DNA from: a virus
Direction: 5' to 3' (one strand)
Virus record (IMG/VR): IMGVR_UViG_3300037847_001519
Location: 1 to 48,813 of that record
DNA length: 48,813 nt
A program made the position numbers and the translations under genes. The first letter of the stretch is position 1. Each line of letters begins with the position of its first letter. The notes under the pieces are model-generated. The model was given only the letters and a program-made list of their open reading frames with translations, did not search any database and was not told the origin of the DNA. Below, piece after piece: positions 1 through 6,316 of the stretch.

Positions 1-92
1 GAATAACACCATTACTTGTAAAAGCATTACAGGAATCAAATGCAAAAATAGAAGCACTAGAAGCAAGAATAGAAACATTGGAGAACGCATAA
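1..92 (+). CDS. C-terminal end of the giant tail fibre (duplicate of the gene at the right end)
   Basis: Reading from base 3, this fragment encodes the last 29 residues of the 2,537-residue fibre, ending LEARIETLENA and a TAA at 90-92. It is open at the left edge because the window begins inside the gene. The sequence is the terminal helix of the S74-type intramolecular chaperone domain. It is not a separate gene: the full copy is at 41192-48805, and the fragment exists only because the window repeats its first 100 bases at its end. Confidence 0.93.
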   Translation, partial: ITPLLVKALQESNAKIEALEARIETLENA

Positions 93-100
93 GATGGCGA
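1..100. repeat. left copy of the terminal direct repeat
   Basis: Bases 1-98 are identical to 48714-48811, base 99 differs (g here, a at 48812) and base 100 matches 48813. The repeat covers the 3' end of the giant fibre gene and the first two codons of the next gene. It shows that the two window ends join in one continuous molecule, as in a circular metagenomic assembly or a terminally redundant virion genome. The single difference is the third base of an alanine codon (GCG/GCA), so it is silent. Confidence 0.95.
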
Positions 101-1149
101 ACACTAAAATACCAAGCGAGTTATCAAGCACCCCTAGTATTTCAGATGGTGGTAATGCTACAGCGATCACCATAGACTCATCAGAAAATGTAACTTTATC
201 AAATGATCTAACAGTTGATACAAATACATTGCATGTAGATTCTACAAATAATAGGGTTGGCGTAAGGACAGTAAGCCCATCTACACCTTTGGATGTCGTA
301 GGCTCAACAGGTATAAGAGTTAATGAAGATGGTAGCGGTACAAAGGTTATTAACATACGATCAGATTTTGCAGGTGTAGACCCTGCAATTAATGTGTCAA
401 CTAATCATGGTCTTTTATTACAGACAAATAATACAGAACGAGCAAGAATTACTTCAGGTGGAAATTTTAACTTTAACTATGGAACAGGTAATACAGGTAA
501 TAAATATTTTATTGTCAATAGTGGTTCAACCAATGATGGCGGAATCATTTTGCAAAGAGAAAACACAAATAAATGGCAGATAGCTAATATCACAACCGAT
601 GATGATATTAATTTTTATTCTTATGGAACTAGCAATAGTGTTCTAACATTAGATAGAAGTTCAGGAGCAGTAACACAGCAAAATCAACCTACTGCAATAT
701 ATACGCATAGTTCAAACACTGAAGCAGGTGCATATAGATACACTTATTCAGGCTCAGGCACTAGAGAAGTTGTTATGAAACCGCAAACAGCAATTGTTAA
801 TAGAGGTAATATTTATAATACATCAAATGGTAGGTTTACTGCTCCTGTAGCAGGAGTCTATCGCTATGCTTTACATGGCAACCTTTATACTCTTGGAATT
901 GCAAGTAGTGCTTACTTCTTATTAGCAATAACTAAAAATGGTTCGCTTTATGTTTATCATTACGAGGACAATTCTACTAATGCAGCAGGCAGTTGGAAGT
1001 ATGTAAATTATTCAGGATTAATTTCAATGGCAGCAAATGATTATATTGAAATGACATTAAAAACAAACAATTTAACAGATAGCTCTTATCAGAACTTTGG
1101 ATTTGATCTTAACAACTATACTCACTATGAGTTTCAATTACTTTATTAG
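94..1149 (+). CDS. tail fibre / receptor-binding protein with C1q-like C-terminus
   Basis: This 351-residue protein lies one base past the giant fibre stop and is probably co-transcribed with it. Residues 20-35 (NATAITIDSSENV) match a module in the next fibre gene. Residues about 50-75 carry the NNRVG...SPSTPLDV motif seen in many marine phage fibres. The C-terminal 140 residues look like a C1q/TNF-type jelly roll: N-x-R-G, then GRFTAPVAGVYRY, then a Y-F-L-L-A-I-T-K-N-G strand, ending in aromatic strands. Such heads form trimers and commonly bind receptors. There is no S74 chaperone domain, unlike the giant fibre. The role as a host-range protein is inferred from architecture and position. 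Confidence 0.75.
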   Translation: MANTKIPSELSSTPSISDGGNATAITIDSSENVTLSNDLTVDTNTLHVDSTNNRVGVRTVSPSTPLDVVGSTGIRVNEDGSGTKVINIRSDFAGVDPAINVSTNHGLLLQTNNTERARITSGGNFNFNYGTGNTGNKYFIVNSGSTNDGGIILQRENTNKWQIANITTDDDINFYSYGTSNSVLTLDRSSGAVTQQNQPTAIYTHSSNTEAGAYRYTYSGSGTREVVMKPQTAIVNRGNIYNTSNGRFTAPVAGVYRYALHGNLYTLGIASSAYFLLAITKNGSLYVYHYEDNSTNAAGSWKYVNYSGLISMAANDYIEMTLKTNNLTDSSYQNFGFDLNNYTHYEFQLLY

Positions 1150-1157
1150 GAGAAAAA

Positions 1158-1415
1158 ATGGCAGATTACACAATTACACTTACAGACACAGAGCAAAAAG
1201 CAATGGAACATATTGCTGCTGATGTGGATGAATGGATTACTAATGCAGCACAAAACAGAGCAAGAATAGCTATTGATGAAATAGTTGCTAAATTAGTTAA
1301 GCACTGTAATGAAAATGATATTGCATTAGCGGTTGGCAAAGATGCACAAGTTACACAGGCTTATGATTTAAATATCGTTGCAGCAGCTTCATCTGAATCA
1401 GAGCCAAGAGAATAG
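1158..1415 (+). CDS. small acidic protein between two fibre genes, unknown function
   Basis: An 85-residue protein preceded by a clear ribosome-binding site (AGGAGAAAAA then ATG). It is mostly helical by composition, with the acidic start MADYTITLTDTEQKAMEHIAAD followed by a run of I, V and A residues and a serine/glutamate-rich end. It has no signal peptide or membrane segment. Small helical proteins of this kind often sit among fibre genes in marine phages, but I cannot assign a role. Position suggests a fibre-associated or fibre-assembly function; this is inference only. Confidence 0.7.
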   Translation: MADYTITLTDTEQKAMEHIAADVDEWITNAAQNRARIAIDEIVAKLVKHCNENDIALAVGKDAQVTQAYDLNIVAAASSESEPRE

Positions 1416-1425
1416 GATTAAATAA

Positions 1426-2541
1426 ATGGCAAACACTAAAGTTACAAAAGCAGTCTTAGCTGATGATGCAGTAGGACTAGCTCAATTAGATATAAGTAAT
1501 GACCCTAGTGATGGTCAGGCTTTAACTGCTTCTAATGATGGTGCTAATAATTATACTTTGGCATGGGCTAATAACACTTTAGCAGGTATCAGTTCAAGTG
1601 CTGATGCCACAGCGATTACCATTGACTCATCGGAACGTGTGGGTATAGGTGTTACTTCAATGTCAAACAAACTTGTTGTAGGTGGTACAGAAGCAGCAGA
1701 TACAACTTATTTAAGATTACAAAACATACCTGCTACTGCAGCAACACATAAAGTTGCAATGGAGTTTTGGGGTAATGAAGGAACAGCAAATAATGGAACA
1801 TATAACATGGGTAGAATCTACGGTGAATTTGATGGTTCTAGCTATACTGATACAAGGCTTACGTTAGGTAGTGCAAGTGGTGGTGGCACTTTCAATGATG
1901 AAGTAAATATTAAAAATGGAAATGTTGCGATTGGAACTACTAACGCATTTGGTACAACATCAAATAGAACTTGTGTATCAGTAAATGGAACAAACTCAGT
2001 TTCATTAAATGTTGGTACAGGTGGTAGCCAAAGAGGATATATGTTTTCTGATGGCAACTCAACAGTAGTATCAAGTGTAGGTGCAATACCACTTAAATTA
2101 GGTGTTAATGATCAAAACAAAACTGCAACACTTAATACAAGTGGTCAGTTTAGTGCAGCAAATATTTATGATGGTGCTACAGGTGGACGAACTTCAATAG
2201 TAAGTTTTCCAAATACTTCATCTTATCCAAATGTAAGTACATATACATTTAATCTAACAGCAGCACAAGCACCTATTGGTTCAAGAGTGATAATGGGAAT
2301 TAGGATTAGTTCAGGTAATTCTTCAGGTGATCAGTATGCTTATCTAACACAAGACCAACTAAAAGGTAATAGAATCATGGGTTTTATAGAGGGTTGGTAC
2401 TGGAACTTCGGAGGCAGTGCTCTCTACAAGATTGATAATGTAAATGATAGAGCATTTACCTTTACTCATGGAACTATAACAGCAACAAATAGTAATGATT
2501 ATCGTGAAGTATTTTATTACGGATATATAATGGATAACTAA
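1426..2541 (+). CDS. second tail fibre protein
   Basis: A 371-residue fibre-like protein. Its first codons (MANTKVTKAVLADDAVGLAQLD) are a common phage-fibre start, and the opening ATGGC(A/G)AACACTAAA is shared with the gene at 94. Residues about 55-75 repeat the ADATAITIDSSERVGIG module, again as in the first fibre. The middle and end are glycine-, serine- and asparagine-rich beta-structure with an aromatic C-terminus (REVFYYGYIMDN) that looks like a receptor-facing domain. No S74 domain is visible. It probably arose by duplication of the fibre stem with exchange of the tip. Confidence 0.75.
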   Translation: MANTKVTKAVLADDAVGLAQLDISNDPSDGQALTASNDGANNYTLAWANNTLAGISSSADATAITIDSSERVGIGVTSMSNKLVVGGTEAADTTYLRLQNIPATAATHKVAMEFWGNEGTANNGTYNMGRIYGEFDGSSYTDTRLTLGSASGGGTFNDEVNIKNGNVAIGTTNAFGTTSNRTCVSVNGTNSVSLNVGTGGSQRGYMFSDGNSTVVSSVGAIPLKLGVNDQNKTATLNTSGQFSAANIYDGATGGRTSIVSFPNTSSYPNVSTYTFNLTAAQAPIGSRVIMGIRISSGNSSGDQYAYLTQDQLKGNRIMGFIEGWYWNFGGSALYKIDNVNDRAFTFTHGTITATNSNDYREVFYYGYIMDN

Positions 2542-2542
2542 T

Positions 2543-2839
2543 ATGTATAGATTAATTGAAGTAGATGGGGTGGTTGCAGGTTATGAACTGCATGAGGATG
2601 GTACATATACTGTTGAAGAAGCAAAAAACATGGTCAAGTACGGTACAAAAAAACCAACAAAAGCACAAATAAAAGCACTTGATGATGAGAGTGCTGTATT
2701 TAGAAGTAACAAAGATGCTAGAAAATATTTAGCGGATACCGATTGGTATGTTGTTAGAAAAACAGAAACAGGCGAAGCAATTCCTGATGACATTTCCACC
2801 GCTAGACAAGAAGCTAGAGATAGCATACAGAATATTTAA
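2543..2839 (+). CDS. small protein with tail-fibre-assembly-like C-terminus
   Basis: A 98-residue protein starting two bases after the fibre stop. The second half (LADTDWYVVRKTETGEAIPDDI, then arginine/alanine helices) follows a pattern common in small proteins encoded next to phage fibres, where a Y-L-x-x-T-D-W-Y-V-x-R-x-x-E-T-G stretch is followed by R-x-x-A-R. Such genes are usually called fibre-assembly or tail accessory proteins. The N-terminal half is short beta structure followed by a lysine-rich helix. The function is assigned by similarity of pattern and position, not by a full match. Confidence 0.6.
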   Translation: MYRLIEVDGVVAGYELHEDGTYTVEEAKNMVKYGTKKPTKAQIKALDDESAVFRSNKDARKYLADTDWYVVRKTETGEAIPDDISTARQEARDSIQNI

Positions 2840-2879
2840 TCTATGTTAGACTAATAATTTTTATATATAGGAGAAATCT

Positions 2880-3152
2880 ATGGCAGAAGCTAATAAAGAC
2901 GAGAGAACGCTTGTTATTGACGACAAAACTTACAACGTAAGTGATTTCAACGAAGAACAAGTGCAAATGTATAACAAACTTGCTGTAATTGATGGTTTAT
3001 TAACCAACAACAATGATGCTCTAATTAAGCAAAGTGTTTTGGTTGAAGGCTTACAAAAACAGAAAGCTGAACAGTTTGCACTATTGCAAGGTACTTTAGA
3101 TGCAAAAGAAGAAGAGCCAAAAGACGAAGGAAACAGCAAAAAATCCAACTAA
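2880..3152 (+). CDS. small helical protein, unknown function
   Basis: A 90-residue protein behind a strong ribosome-binding site (TAGGAGAAATCT then ATG). It opens with a short beta hairpin (LVIDDKTYNVSDF), then has one long helix rich in Q, E and K, and a charged tail. That layout, a 'DDKxYxVxDF' strand followed by a helical hairpin, occurs in small uncharacterised proteins of marine phages. There is no membrane segment. Its last 53 bases overlap the start of the next gene. Confidence 0.7.
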   Translation: MAEANKDERTLVIDDKTYNVSDFNEEQVQMYNKLAVIDGLLTNNNDALIKQSVLVEGLQKQKAEQFALLQGTLDAKEEEPKDEGNSKKSN

Positions 3153-3315
3153 CGTCAGTGCTTTAGAGTTGCATGAACAGATTTGTGCAATTCGTTATGA
3201 AAACATAGAAAAACGCATGGAGTCAGGCTCTAAGCGATTTATTCGTATGGAAGGCATGATTATTGGCTTATACGGTACGATAATTGGTATCTACATATTA
3301 GAGAGGTTATTCTAA
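3100..3315 (+). CDS. small single-pass membrane protein
   Basis: A 71-residue protein with a basic N-terminus, a helical middle (LHEQICAIRYENIEKRM) and one C-terminal membrane span (about residues 51-69, MIIGLYGTIIGIYILERL). The layout of an amphipathic helix followed by one membrane helix resembles small holin-like or XhlA-like phage proteins, but it is far from the lysis genes. The ATG at 3100 gives a long overlap with the preceding gene; a later non-ATG start is possible because the first 17 residues are low-complexity lysine/threonine. The stop overlaps the next start codon by one base. Confidence 0.65.
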   Translation: MQKKKSQKTKETAKNPTNVSALELHEQICAIRYENIEKRMESGSKRFIRMEGMIIGLYGTIIGIYILERLF

Positions 3316-3971
3316 TGGCAGGACTTACAATCACAACTGAGCCGACACAAGAGCCAGTAACTCTTCAAGAAGTAAAAGAATACTTACGCATAGAAGATTC
3401 TACAGACGAGAGATTACTTAGACCATTTATAGAAACTGCAAGACGTTTTGCAGAAGAACATATGGGTAGAACGCTTATGCAGACTACTTACACTATGTTT
3501 GTTGATGCCTATGATGAAATGGCAGACCCTTTGTGGGAAGGTGTCAAAACAGGTCCATACTTAAACTACTACAAGAACTACATCATCTTACCTAGACCAC
3601 CTGTGACTTCTGTAACGTCTGTAAGTACGTTTAATGACTCAGATACAGAAACCACAATGGCAGCTTCTAAGTATTACGTAGACACAGCGAGAGAGCCTGC
3701 TAGGGTTGTTCTTAGACAAGGTGAAACATTTCCAACAGCATTGAGAGTAGCCAATGCGATTAAAGTGGTTTATGTTGCAGGGTATTCAAGCCAATATAGT
3801 ATTCCTGAACCTATCCGAATGGGTATCTTGCAACATATCGCTTATATGTATGAGCATAGAGGTGATATGTATGAAGCATCAGCACCGATACCACCTTTAC
3901 TCAAATCTTTATACGCACCATACGTAGTTCACAAAGCACTAGGTACATCTAGCTTACTTGCGGTAGGATAA
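3315..3971 (+). CDS. head-tail connector protein (gp6-like)
   Basis: A 218-residue protein whose N-terminus matches the HK97 gp6 / phiE125 gp8 connector pattern: a short strand, then EPVTLQEVKEYLRIEDSTDERLL and two helices (LRPFIETARRFAEEHMGR). This family forms the ring below the portal that joins head and tail. A central segment (ILPRPPVTSVTSV) and the C-terminal helical bundle are also typical. It starts the block of neck genes (3315-5132), whose members overlap by 1-4 bases. Unusually, these genes lie after the fibre genes instead of directly after the capsid. Confidence 0.85.
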   Translation: MAGLTITTEPTQEPVTLQEVKEYLRIEDSTDERLLRPFIETARRFAEEHMGRTLMQTTYTMFVDAYDEMADPLWEGVKTGPYLNYYKNYIILPRPPVTSVTSVSTFNDSDTETTMAASKYYVDTAREPARVVLRQGETFPTALRVANAIKVVYVAGYSSQYSIPEPIRMGILQHIAYMYEHRGDMYEASAPIPPLLKSLYAPYVVHKALGTSSLLAVG

Positions 3972-4300
3972 TGGCTACCAGTATTGGCAGGATGCGACAC
4001 AAGGTAAAGTTGCAAAAGCCAACCTCAACACGTGATGCAGGGGGTGGTGTATCTCAAACCTATACAACCTTAAAAGAACTGTGGGCAGATATAAAGCCAG
4101 TTTCAGGCTCAGAGAAGTATAGACAAGGAAAAGTGCAAGAAAGTGTCACACACGAGATTACAATACGCTACAGAGACGATCTAGGGACAGATTACCGAAT
4201 ACAATACGAATCACGTAACTTTAATATTAAGGTTGCTAGAAATATTGACGAAAGAGATAGATATTGGGTATTGCAATGTTCAGAAGGTGAGGCCATCTAA
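3971..4300 (+). CDS. head closure / head-tail joining protein
   Basis: A 109-residue protein of the phage head-tail joining family (SPP1 gp16 / HK97 gp7-like). Diagnostic features are the RHKVKLQKPTSTRDAGGGVSQ opening, the ELWADIKPVSGSE strand, the I-R-Y-R-D-D strand and the closing IDERDRYWVLQCSEGE. The family forms the second neck ring that seals the filled head. It overlaps its neighbours by one base at each end (TAATG style), indicating translational coupling. Confidence 0.85.
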   Translation: MATSIGRMRHKVKLQKPTSTRDAGGGVSQTYTTLKELWADIKPVSGSEKYRQGKVQESVTHEITIRYRDDLGTDYRIQYESRNFNIKVARNIDERDRYWVLQCSEGEAI

Positions 4301-4728
4301 TGTTTAAAATTGCAAATCTTAAAGAATTTAATGCCAAACTAAAAGAAAGGCTTGATGATGGTGCAAGAAAAAATGTAAGACGTGCAGTATTTAAAGGCAC
4401 AAATCTAGTACGTAATACCGCTGTAGAATCAATAAAAAGTGGTAATAAATCTGGTAGGGTTTACAGAAGAGGTAGCGTAACACATGTAGCATCTGCTCCA
4501 GGTCAAGCACCTGCCGCTGATACAGGTTTTTTGGATAGTCAGATTACAACAGAAGTTAAAGTGCAGGATAATAAAGTTATTGGTCAAATTATTGCATCAG
4601 CACCATATGCTAAACACTTGGAGTTTGGTACAAGCAATATATTACCAAGACCTTTTATGCAACCTGCCCTGCAGAAAAATAAAAAAAAGATAGTTGAGAT
4701 ATTTAAAAGAGAGGGTGTGGTTAAATGA
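4300..4728 (+). CDS. HK97 gp10-like neck / tail completion protein
   Basis: A 142-residue protein with the gp10 family signature near its end: Y-A-K-H-L-E-F-G-T followed by PRPFMQPAL and a basic helix. The N-terminal half is helical and basic (NLKEFNAKLKERLDDGARKN), and the middle contains the S-A-P-G-Q-A-P-A-x-D-T-G-x-L loop typical of the family. These proteins help complete the tail before it joins the head. The stop overlaps the next start by four bases. Confidence 0.85.
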   Translation: MFKIANLKEFNAKLKERLDDGARKNVRRAVFKGTNLVRNTAVESIKSGNKSGRVYRRGSVTHVASAPGQAPAADTGFLDSQITTEVKVQDNKVIGQIIASAPYAKHLEFGTSNILPRPFMQPALQKNKKKIVEIFKREGVVK

Positions 4729-5132
4729 GTTTAGGACAATTTGCATTACAAAGCGCAATCTATTCAAGACTAAACACAGATAACAATTTAACAAGTACCC
4801 TTGGCGCAACTATAGTTGATGAAACTTTACTGGGAGATTCTTATCCATTTGTAACACTTGGTGAAGAAACTACCACAGATTACAGCACAAAAGACGTTGA
4901 TGGTGGTGAAACAACTATTAATATACATATTTGGTCACAATATAAAGGTAGCAAGGAAACCAAGAATATTATGGACAGAATCCATACTTTATTGCATGAT
5001 TATAGTTTAAGTGTCACAGGATTTAATCTAATAAACCTTAGATTTGAGTTCAGTGATATAATGAGAGACCCAGATGGGGTTACAAGACATGGAGTCATGC
5101 GATTTCGTGCAATTATATTAGGTACTAGCTAA
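4725..5132 (+). CDS. tail terminator protein (DUF3168-like)
   Basis: A 135-residue protein with the DUF3168 / tail-terminator pattern: a start helix (LQSAIYSRLNTDNNLTS), a PFVTLGEETTTD strand, an I-H-I-W-S strand followed by a helix (ETKNIMDRIHTLLH), then a C-terminal G-V-x-R-H-G-V-M-R-F-R-A strand. The family caps the growing tail tube and provides the head-binding surface. It sits immediately before the major tail protein, the usual order in HK97-like tails. Confidence 0.8.
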   Translation: MSLGQFALQSAIYSRLNTDNNLTSTLGATIVDETLLGDSYPFVTLGEETTTDYSTKDVDGGETTINIHIWSQYKGSKETKNIMDRIHTLLHDYSLSVTGFNLINLRFEFSDIMRDPDGVTRHGVMRFRAIILGTS

Positions 5133-5147
5133 ACATAGGAGAATAAT

Positions 5148-5561
5148 ATGGCAGCACAAAAAGGAGCATCACTCTTGCTCAAAGTCGGAGATGGAGCATC
5201 ACCTGAAAGTTTCACAACTATCGGTGGGCTTCGTTCAACATCAATTACTCTAAATGATGAAGCTGTTGATGTAACCAACAAAGATTCATCAGGTAACAGA
5301 GAACTACTTGCAGATGGTGGTATTCACTCAATGTCTATTTCAGGCAGTGGTGTATTCACTGATGCAGCTAGTGAAACTACACTTAGAGGTAAAATGAACG
5401 CAACATCATTTTCTAACTTTCAGGTAATTATTCCTGATTTTGGAACATATACTGGTGCATTCATGGTCGCTTCATTAGAGTATGCAGGTGAACATAATGG
5501 TGAGGTAACTTACAGTGTTACCCTAGAATCATCAGGCTCAATTACATTCGCAACAGTCTAA
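5148..5561 (+). CDS. major tail tube protein
   Basis: A 137-residue protein of the TP901-1/GTA-type major tail protein family: A-A-Q-K-G-x-x-L-L-L-K-V, then TTIGGLRSTSITLNDEAVDVTNKDSSG, a conserved G-I-H-S-M-S-I-S-G-S-G-V-F-T-D strand, and a closing Y-S-V-T-L-E-S-S-G. It should form the tail tube hexamers. It has its own good ribosome-binding site (TAGGAGAATAAT), as expected for an abundant protein. Its stop shares a base with the next start. Confidence 0.88.
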   Translation: MAAQKGASLLLKVGDGASPESFTTIGGLRSTSITLNDEAVDVTNKDSSGNRELLADGGIHSMSISGSGVFTDAASETTLRGKMNATSFSNFQVIIPDFGTYTGAFMVASLEYAGEHNGEVTYSVTLESSGSITFATV

Positions 5562-5806
5562 TGGCTTGGAATAAAGTCAACGTAAGTGTTGGTAAGACAA
5601 AAGTTGTCGCTGACATGAACGGTACAGATTTAGAAATGCCGAATGTAGTTGAACTAGGCGATAGCATCAATATTGATGGTAAACCCTACAAGGTGTCATC
5701 TTTTGAGGTAGACGAGAGAGATGATAGATTAAAAATAAAACTTGCAATGGCAAGTCCAAAAAAAGAGGTAAAGTCAGATGGCAAATCCAATGAAAGGGGA
5801 AGTTGA
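5561..5806 (+). CDS. small tail-region protein, unknown function
   Basis: An 81-residue beta-rich protein (KVNVSVGKTKVVADMNG, then DSINIDGKPYKVSSFEVDERD) with a basic, hydrophilic C-terminus. It lies between the major tail protein and the tail assembly chaperone, overlapping the latter by 29 bases. No family is recognised. Position suggests a tail accessory role; the IDGKPYKV motif resembles small beta-barrel or head-fibre folds, but this is not enough to assign a function. Confidence 0.65.
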   Translation: MAWNKVNVSVGKTKVVADMNGTDLEMPNVVELGDSINIDGKPYKVSSFEVDERDDRLKIKLAMASPKKEVKSDGKSNERGS

Positions 5807-6122
5807 AGTCACCTTAGGTGATGACACTTACAATTGTCGCTTAAACATTGATTCGCTTGTAAAAATAGAAAGCGAAATTGGCGTTGGAATAATACAATTG
5901 GCTCAAAAAATGAGTCAAGCTGATATTAGAATCACAGAACTTGCTACTGTTCTTAGGTATGCACTTAGGGGTGGTGGTAATGACTTTGATAATAAAAAAG
6001 TATTTAAACTTATTGAAGCTAATGGGATTGTTGCTGTTAGTGCTGTCGTAGCAAGTCTTATTAGCGATACATTAAGTGACCCAAAGGAAGAATCTGAGGG
6101 AAAGGAAGAAGCAGTAGCATAA
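5778..6122 (+). CDS. tail assembly chaperone, N-terminal (gpG-like / GTA gp10-like)
   Basis: A 114-residue protein resembling the GTA gp10-type tail assembly chaperone family: G-E-V-x-V-T-L-G-D-x-T-Y-N-C-R-L-N-I-D-S-L, then a helix (KIESEIGVGIIQLAQKM), an ALRGGG turn and an acidic end. Tail chaperones coat the tape-measure protein during tail assembly. The gene ends a few codons after the heptamer GGGAAAG at 6098-6104, read G GGA AAG in this frame. A -1 slip there continues into the next reading frame and gives a predicted 179-residue G-T type fusion. The gene is therefore best read as one product of a two-product pair. Confidence 0.8.
   Translation: MANPMKGEVEVTLGDDTYNCRLNIDSLVKIESEIGVGIIQLAQKMSQADIRITELATVLRYALRGGGNDFDNKKVFKLIEANGIVAVSAVVASLISDTLSDPKEESEGKEEAVA
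6098..6104 (+). other. programmed -1 ribosomal frameshift site (GGGAAAG)
   Basis: The heptamer GGGAAAG lies in the X XXY YYZ register of the upstream chaperone gene (GAG GGA AAG), the same heptamer used by phage lambda for gpG/gpGT. Slipping back one base opens the frame that runs without stop from 6098 to the TAA at 6314-6316. A purine-rich Shine-Dalgarno-like AGGAAG at 6085-6090 lies seven bases upstream, where such elements stimulate -1 shifting in dnaX. The upstream frame has no ATG in the segment between the slip site and 6146, yet encodes the conserved D-W, which supports expression by frameshift. Confidence 0.8.
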
Positions 6123-6145
6123 CAGAGATAGACTGGAGAAGATAT

Positions 6146-6316
6146 ATGGAAATCTGCTTGGGAATGATGTTTATGTCACCAAGGGATTTTTGGAATCTCG
6201 CACCACGTGAATTATATGCTGCTGTAGAAGGCTTTGCCGAATTTCACACATCACAAAAAGAAAAACCCATGTCTAGGGAAGAACTAGACGATCTCATGGA
6301 GTTATATCCTGACTAA
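6146..6316 (+). CDS. tail assembly chaperone, T-like extension (GTA gp10.1-like)
   Basis: The first ATG in this frame gives 56 residues: MEICLGMMFMSPRDFWNLAPRELYAAVEG and a hydrophilic tail ending LYPD. The pattern L-x-x-S-P-x-x-F-W-x-L-x-P-R-E-L is diagnostic of the small GTA-type chaperone that follows gp10. Codons just upstream of the ATG in the same frame read I-D-W-R-R-Y, and that D-W belongs to the family's usual N-terminus. I therefore think the main product is a -1 frameshift fusion to the preceding gene, with the frame open from 6098. The stop overlaps the tape-measure start (TAATG). Confidence 0.78.
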   Translation: MEICLGMMFMSPRDFWNLAPRELYAAVEGFAEFHTSQKEKPMSREELDDLMELYPD

